The position numbers and the translations under genes were made by a program. Positions 57,173 to 64,000 of a stretch of 64,000 bases of DNA are shown here, one piece after another. A model generated the notes under the pieces. The model was not told the DNA's origin. It searched no databases and saw only the letters and a program-made list of their open reading frames with translations. The stretch lies in the NCBI GenBank assembly GCA_036320915.1, contig JAXBDG010000002.1:2666001-2730000 (forward strand), read 5' to 3'. Numbering within the stretch: position 1 is the stretch's first letter; every line of letters starts with the position of its first letter. The DNA comes from Linnemannia elongata (lineage: Eukaryota; Mortierellomycota; Mortierellomycetes; Mortierellales; Mortierellaceae).

Positions 57173-58875
57173 TTATGACCGGTAATCTGCGTTGATAGAG
57201 ATGTACTCATGCGAGAGATCACAAGTCCAGTAGGCAGTCTTCTCCTCTCCCAAGTTCAACTCCACCCGGATTTCCAAATCCTCCATCTTCAAGATCTCGC
57301 TCGCCCTAGCCTCATCCACCTGCTCAGGCTCGCCATTAACCAGCAATTTCAAGGGTTCAGACTGGTCCTGAGGGATAAAGGAGACAGAGACCTTCTTGGG
57401 GTCGATCTCGGAGACGCCCGAGTATCCGACGGCGCAGAGGATGCGACCCCAGTTCGCGTCTTGGCCGTAGAGGGCGGTCTTGACAAGGGAAGATGTTGCG
57501 ATGGTCGAGGCTACTGTCTTTGCAGCCTCGAACGATGGTGCTCCCTAGTTAGGATTGAAAAAAGTAAAGAAGGAGAGTGTTTAGAGTTTTTTTCCACGAG
57601 GGAAAAAGAAAATTTGAGCATAGAGTTTGTTAGGAACGAGGAAAGATGAAAAAATTGAAAGAGGAGGAAAGAGATAATAAAAGCTGAGCGATTTTTTTTT
57701 TGGGAGTTGCGTGAATTGATTATCGTTTCCCCTATCCTCACTTTTTTTTGTCTTTGGTTGCATATGCGTGAATATGCATTGGAGTGTGTACAAAACCATA
57801 AGACATACAAGAAAAAAAAACACTCAAAACACAAAACACCTCAATACAACGCAACAAAAAAGCACAAGCGCCTTACCTCAACGGAAACCTTGACAAACTT
57901 GGTAGCGCCTTCACCATCACGAACAACTAACTGAGAAAGCTCCTGCGCAAACTCAGTCAAGTTCTCCCGGAAGGCCTCAAAGTCCTTACTCGTCACGTCC
58001 TCGACCACAATCTTTCCACCTGAAGCACCACCGTTGGCCAAAAGGGCCACAGTATCGTTGGTACTCATATCTCCATCAACACTGATCGCGTTGAACGACC
58101 GGTCAACCGCATGGGTCAACGCATACTGCAACAGACCGGGTGCAACTCCGAGATCGGTAACGATGGTACCCAGAAGCGTCGCCATGTTGGGGTGGATCAT
58201 TCCAGCACCCTTGGTAATACCAGCCATACGATATTCGACTCCCGAATCAGGCAGCTGGAAGGTCTTGCTCCTCAACTTGGGGAACGTGTCCGTCGTCATA
58301 TAAGCCTCAGCACAGTCCATCCAATGCTTATGGTCTCCTCCCAAAGCCTTCTTCGAATCCTGAATGCCCTTCAAGATCTTATCCATCTTCAAATGCTGTC
58401 CGATCACACCGGTCGACATGACAAGCGAACTACGTTGGTGTCCAGTCAAGTCATCCAAGGCTTCCAACATCTCCTTGGCGTTTTCGAGTCCCTGCGCTCC
58501 CGTGACAGCATTGGCACATCCAGAGTTGGTCACCATTCCATGGATCCCCTTTCCGCCATTATCCTGTAACCGGGTACGGGAGGCAACAACGGGGGCGGCC
58601 TGGAAGACGTTTTTCGTGAAAACAGCTGCTGCAGAGCAGGGCAAGTCGGGGGAGGTGATCAGGGCCAGATCCTTGGCGCCAGACTTCTTGACGGCAGAGG
58701 AGATGCCAGAGACAAGGAACCCCTTGGGGTAGGAGCCGGAAGTGGGGATTAGCTTCTGCTTGGAGGCGGGGAGAGAGGACCAGTTTGGGGGTGCCTTGGT
58801 CGAGTATGCACGCGCCAGCGAGAGGGTGTTATTCACACCGCTAAGGACACGGCGGGGGAGTGAAAGGAAGGACAT
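57173..58875 (-). CDS. ARG7: Mitochondrial glutamate/ornithine acetyltransferase (ArgJ type)
   Basis: Two minus-strand exons (57877-58875 and 57173-57544) give 456 residues, the usual ArgJ size. The N-terminus (LPRRVLSG...LARAYSTK) looks like a mitochondrial presequence. Family blocks are present: [60 protein letters not shown]. The precursor cleaves itself before Thr233 in the MAT-LLG site, and that Thr becomes the nucleophile. The enzyme moves acetyl groups from N-acetylornithine to glutamate in the arginine cycle. The second exon ends [16 protein letters not shown], the family's C-terminus. The gene lies downstream of the kinesin gene on the same strand. Confidence 0.95.
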
Positions 58876-59288
58876 TGTGTTTTTGTTGGTCGAGTAGTGG
58901 CGGTGATGAAAGGAAGGGTGATGAAGAAAGAAAAAGTAGACCAGGAAAGAAGTAGAGGAAAAAAGCGAATGAGGAGTAAAGTGCAAAAATCAAGGGTCCG
59001 TCGCGCTGTTCTTATTCAAAAAAAAAGGCAGTCTCGAGATGTGGATGATGGTTCCTGAGTCAGAAATCTCTCTTTGAATAAGCATGTATTCTGATTACTA
59101 GAGTTTAGAAAAGAGGTGTGCTAGAGGGACTGCTGCTGAACAGGCAGGGTGTGGAGGATGCTGGTATGCATTGGTCGAAATGTGTACGAGTGGACAGGTG
59201 CAACTTGCGCTGCAGGGATCTCTTCCATCCAAAATTGCAAAAAACGACGACGGGGCGAAAGATCCCGTTCCGGCCCCGTCTGGCCGAT
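58876..59288. other. Intergenic region between kinesin-3 and ARG7
   Basis: It holds the 3' untranslated region of the kinesin gene and the leader of ARG7, both minus strand. The short open frames around 59100-59280 are continuations past the kinesin stop and are not supported. Confidence 0.5.
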
Positions 59289-62200
59289 TCAGGCCGGGAT
59301 CTGCGCCACATTGAAAAACTGGTCGAACTGGTTCAGCCACGCGCACATCTCATCCCGCGAGGGTGCCTGCATCAAGTACGCGTTGTTTGACGTGAATATC
59401 GAAAACACGTACTTTCGCTAATGATCGCAACGATAATGATAAAACAAAGAGTCAGGGTAAGCCATTGTGAGCAAGTGAGAGAGGGAATGAGGGAATACAA
59501 AAAATGAAAAAAAGCAGTATGACACGTACGTTGAGCATTTCCTCAAGATGTTGCTTGTAATCAACACGGACATTGGTCAGATTGACAACAGCAAGCTCTT
59601 CCATCTCAGAATTGGTGGCGTATATATACATGTACGGGCGGCGGATCACAAACCATCGCTTCACCCACACATCGTCCTTGAACTCGGGATAGTGCAAATA
59701 TCCTCGTTTCGACATATTCTCGCTAATAATGACAAAACACAATGCCTGGGTAAGTTATCTCAACGCCTCTGAAATTTGATAACAGGCGCCGTTTCCATCG
59801 GCAATCATTCGATGAGCATTTGGTTACCTTTTGGTGATAAAATTCGCCTCAGACTGGAAACGAGCGACAGGTCGCCTGGATTTTGCTGCTTCCGAATCTT
59901 CTTCGTCCGATGATGGGTCCTGTCGGCGCAACACCTATGTACGGAAGATGAATCACAACATATCCGTGGTTAGAAACTTGAAGAAAACACTTGGACATCT
60001 AACACGAAACTACTTCAAATAAAAAGGCCAAATTACCTCATCAACAGTGGGCTCCTTGCGAGTCCAGAGTTGGAGCATCCGTTGCAGCAGATCTTGGGAG
60101 TGCTGATCCAATGCCTTGTCCTCTTCAGAGTCGTCCACGATTGTCTCTGCTTCATCTACGCTTGACCCACTGGATGCTTCCTCTCGCAGTTGCAGGAACT
60201 GTCGCGTCTTGGAAACCTCCTCATGTCGCGCCAAACGCGATGTCCGTGTTTTGAAGCCCGTGACTAGAGAAACTCCTCGGGGTTTCCAGCCTCCCAAAAA
60301 CTCTTCTCCTCTCACGTAATTTCCTGCCGTGTTCATCCTCCATAACTCCGAGACCTTTCTAGGAATAACCGGCTTGAGGTGTAACAAGAACAGCCCACAC
60401 ACACGAGAGAGCATCCTCGTCGAAGCAAGGAAAGAAGTCAACTTGGACGGTGCTCTTGCCTCCCGATCCTGAATCTGCATTGCAATATCCATCTGGAACC
60501 GGACAGGCTCAGGGCATCGATCAGCCTCCACTGTCCATGTCAAGGTGAGAAGAACACGGGTGCCAGAAGCGGTCACTCTGTTCAGGAACAGAGAGTCGTG
60601 GAGTGTGCTATCCCATGAAGCTTGCACAACGAGATCACTTGTGCCGTCAGTTGGATATTCCACCTTTTGACCAGGCACAAGGTTGAGAGAAATGTCGTCC
60701 CGAGCAGGCGAATCGGTGGTGCGACCTTTGTTATCAACAAGTCGAACGTTTCCAACTTGAATACCAGAGACCTTGTTCCACTGAAACTGCCGACCGGAAG
60801 TATGCGAGAGAGACAAAATAATGCGCCTCTGCAGCCCTTGGCGAAGCTGGAACGCTCCCGAGTCCATGACTGTGTTCGAGAGAACTTGGACTGGCATATA
60901 GTCACCCTCGGGTGCAAGCTCACAGACTTGCACAAACGCCAAAACATCGTGCTGCTCCTCCTTCGCGTTCTCCTCCTCTGATCGCAAGTCCGAAAGTCCA
61001 CTTGCAGACCCAATACTCTCCAAGGATGATCGGTTGTTGGTTCCATTCACACCTGATCTTGACGCCGCCAGTCCATTCTTTCGAGCCTCCTCCTGCTGCT
61101 GGATTTGTTGCTGATGAGAAAGCTCTTGCTCCAGATCCCACTTCTCCCACGCCGCCAATGTCGCAGGTCTCGCCTGCCCAAACACCTCGAAGTGGAGACT
61201 ACCGTTTGTCAAGACCTCCAACATCGGCTCAGTGATCACCATAGAGATCGTCTGTGTGAAGCCGAAAAAGATGGCTTGATCGCCGAAACCATTAACGGGC
61301 TCCGTAGCGAAAATTTTCTCTCCAGCAGTGTTGGGAGCGGCTCCACCAAAGTTCGAAAGACGAAACTGGGCGTGGACCTGGGTATATTGCTTCTCGGAGA
61401 GTCCTTCAATAGCCACGAGTGAGATCTCAAACAGGAGCTGGTCACCAACACCGACGGCCGTTTCCGCACCGTCCACCTTGCCATTGCTGGTTCCAAGACG
61501 CGATCGCTCGCGGCTGTGGCCTCTGCTGGGTCCTCGACTCTGACTGAGGGCTGTTGGAGAGTTGGGTGTTGAAGGGATGGGTGAAAGGCTGGATCGGACT
61601 CTGGCGTCGCTATAACTCAGTGGGGTGAGTCCGATCCTGCAGCGACCCATAGTGTTGCCAGTAGTGCGGCAGACGATCGGAAGGACACTCTCCATGAACT
61701 GCATCTTAATCAAACTCTTCAAGGGGACCGAGGCTGTACCGACAAAGGTGAAACGTGGGCTGGGCGTCTCGTAGAATGGATCCTCCACGTTGAAGTGTTT
61801 CCTGTACTGCGGCCGGTCGGCAAAGTTGTAGAGGTTCCGCATCCGCTGAAGTCGCACCTTGAGCTTCTCGATGGACCAGAGATAGATCGAGTGGTGCTTG
61901 TTGTCAATCACCTTGATGCCCACGCACGACCGCTTCAAATTCGACAGTGATGATTCCTCGTCTGGGTTGGGGTTGAACTGCGACAACCCTGCTGTGCTCT
62001 CCCAGAAAGATGTTGGGTTGGAAAAGGACCCGGCCTCGAGGATGGTGAACTGGTAGACGACGTCCTTAGAGAGTTCCCGACTGATGATGTTGGCTTCCTT
62101 GATAAGCACCGCGTTCGTCAAAATAGACTCAGCCATCTGCACACTCCGCTCCTCCCTCCAACGCTTCAATGTTTTGTGAATAATCTTCAGCTCGTAGTCT

Positions 62201-64000
62201 GAGTAAAGTGGCAATAATAGCTTGCCTTTCAGCTGTGACTCCTCCAGGTGATGGCTGGCAACACTCGTAAGAGAAAGGCGCTTCATCTTGTCCTCAAACT
62301 GCTCCCTCTGTTGGTCCAATTTCTTCATCAGGTCCTCCTTGGCTTGCCGAAGTCGCTCCTCCATCAATGCCTTTTCAGCCAAAAGTTCGTCCGATTTAGC
62401 CTCTGCCGCCGACAAATTCTGGATCTTGGCCTCATACTCGGCTTTTTGTTGGTTCATGAGCTGCATCTCCTCCTGAGCCAATCGCAGTTTCTCCTTCAAG
62501 GCCAATGCAGAAGACTCCAACGAAGGGATAGGACTCTCGCGGCCGTCCTCCGTCATCGCATTCTCGCCGTGCCACCTCCCGTTGAAAGAAAGGCGTGATG
62601 ATCTCGACTCGGTTTCGTCATCAAAGTTTGAGCCTGCGCGGCTCTCAGACCTCACGCTCTTCCGCATATACCGGATCTTGGCAATGTTGTCAAAGAGAAC
62701 GTCCAGATCCTGATCCTTGAGCTGGTTGATATTGGACTCGGAGAGCATGTGGGCATGGATGACGGCCTCCTTGCGGGCATAGTTCCAATCAACAAACTCG
62801 GAATGAACTGATCCTGACGACAGAGGCGAGTCTGGACGATCTTCCGGACGATCTTCCTCCATGCCGTTTGAGTGTGCTGTCTGGACTTTGCCGACTGGAG
62901 ACGAAATCATGCTGGAATGAGGCGTACCGGCTTGTTGTTGTTGTTGAAGATCCCGCTCCCGTCGAACCTCTTCTGGATGATTAAAGCGAAAAACGTGGTA
63001 GTCTCCCAAGATGACACGGAATCCTGATCGAAGGCGCTTGGGCTTGCTGATGCGGAGTCCATTCACCATCGTCATCGACGACTTTCCTGGGTACAAGGTC
63101 ACCTTGGAGTTGTTGTTCTCAAAGTAGCAATGTGCATCATGGATGTTGGTTCCTGATAGCCGGATATCAGCAGGTGCTGAGGACTCCAAGCGTCCTACAA
63201 GCGTCTTGCCAGGTTTGAGGTGATACACCAGACACTCGGACATAAGGGGGTCCTCGTTGAGGTTGACCAGATGGGGCATCTTCTTTGGCGTGTGAACTCC
63301 GACGTGGCCCTTGTCGACAGAGATTCCAAGCTCCTCCAGTGTCTTTTCTCTCTCCTGCTGAATCTCCTGGGTCTTGCGTAGCTTCTCCTCCCATGTCTCG
63401 TTGAGCTCGGCCATAATCTTTTCTGACGCCTTGACTTCATCCTGAAGCTGGTCCTTAGTGAGTGTTCTGGTGTTACCATGGAGATCAACGATAGTGACGG
63501 CGGAGTTCGGAGCCTTCAAGTCGGAGCCAGCCTGTGATGGATCGTAGATGCTGAGCTTCGATCGTAGGTCCAGTAGTTCCTCCTTCAATTCTCTAATCAA
63601 CTTGGCGTTCGGGTCCTCGTTCACGATAGCCTTGTTCTTGATACGCTTGGCCTGATCAGCATAGCGGAGGGTGCTCAGTGTCTCGTCGTAGTTTACGTCC
63701 GCAGGAGAGAGAGCAGCGATGATGGTGGTTTTCGAATTTCCTCCGAGACAGTCTTTAAGCAGCCATGTCAGAACCTAAAACATGTTAGCAGCACGAGACG
63801 CGTTAGTCATAACCCCTAAAGAGGCGGTTGAAATCAATTGTAGATTGGTATCGTGGAAAGTATAAGTCTACAACATACCGAGTCTCGGTAGGGTATAAAG
63901 GCTTCTGCAGGCTTTTTGAGGGACTTTTTGAGTGTGGTTGTAGATGCCGATGACGCGTCGGCAAGGGCCGAGATGACCTTGCCCAGAGTGGTCAATGATT
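59289..64000 (-). CDS. Kinesin-3 motor (Unc-104/KIF1 type), 3' part
   Basis: The gene runs off the right edge. Minus-strand exons are 63879-64000 (partial), 60037-63774, 59828-59934, 59530-59722 and 59289-59417, in phase. The visible motor end reads [16 protein letters not shown], then [25 protein letters not shown], then the neck coil. An FHA domain follows (about 62950-63260), with GKTLVGR and DAHCYFENN. Coiled coil, the KIF1-type region and a DUF3694-like region fill the large exon. A PH domain (59400-59722; [39 protein letters not shown]) ends the protein. Kinesin-3 carries vesicles and early endosomes toward microtubule plus ends, with the PH domain holding the lipid cargo. The stop at 59289 directly follows the PH helix. 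The catalytic P-loop lies outside the window. Confidence 0.93.

Noticed and set aside
1..64000. CRISPR arrays, rRNA, tRNA or bacterial operon features
   Set aside because: No regularly spaced repeats, no tRNA A/B-box pairs and no rRNA blocks were recognised. The intron-rich genes are eukaryotic.

Overview
The window looks like nuclear DNA of an early-diverging filamentous fungus, most likely Mucoromycota and perhaps a Mortierella relative (inference). Genes are compact and rich in short GT..AG introns of about 70-150 bp. The protein set is fungal-eukaryotic: TFIIH helicases of Rad3 and Ssl2 type, Taf14, exportin Msn5/XPO5, XMAP215/Stu2, APN2, kinesin-3 and ornithine acetyltransferase. I rebuilt exon structures by hand from splice sites, reading phase and recalled family alignments. 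Phases close in every multi-exon model.

Layout: 1-8.4 kb holds the 3' end of an MscL channel gene with a zinc-ribbon tail, a Mis14/NSL1-like kinetochore subunit, splicing factor SF3B6/p14, an oligopeptidase B-type S9 peptidase, and a secreted five-Kazal protein whose domains are separated by Lys-Arg sites. From 8.4 to 12.0 kb I see no gene. From 12.0 to 21.3 kb lie XPD/Rad3, TAF14 and two neighbouring four-helix membrane proteins with Gln-rich tails. Then comes a degraded F-box/LRR-like remnant (21.5-21.8 kb).

From 22.4 to 54.5 kb the dominant structure is a large inverted duplication of an XMAP215/Stu2 TOG-domain gene. Copy A (minus, 22.4-27.1 kb) is truncated after the fourth TOG domain and has its own short tail. 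Copy B (plus, 47.0-54.5 kb) is full length. The arms share a core of about 4,575 bp (22771-27345 versus 46730-51304) that appears identical, introns and homopolymers included. Recognisable but clearly diverged homology continues on both sides of the core. The roughly 19.4 kb between the arms carries a small ER-type membrane protein, a DUF952 protein, a METTL21-type methyltransferase, APN2, XPB/Ssl2, a BRD8-like NuA4 subunit and exportin-5. The last four lie in tandem on the minus strand.

From 54.9 to 64 kb there are a SET-MYND protein, a mitochondrial ornithine acetyltransferase and the 3' part of a kinesin-3 (Unc-104/KIF1 type) motor that runs off the window.

Functionally, the middle of the window gathers nuclear genome-maintenance and transcription genes: both TFIIH helicases, Taf14, APN2, a NuA4 subunit and an exportin. 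The most unusual signal is the inverted TOG repeat. Both promoters face inward and both 3' ends face outward. Recombination between the arms would therefore swap promoters between the full-length and truncated proteins. That consequence is inference and testable; an assembly artefact must be excluded first.
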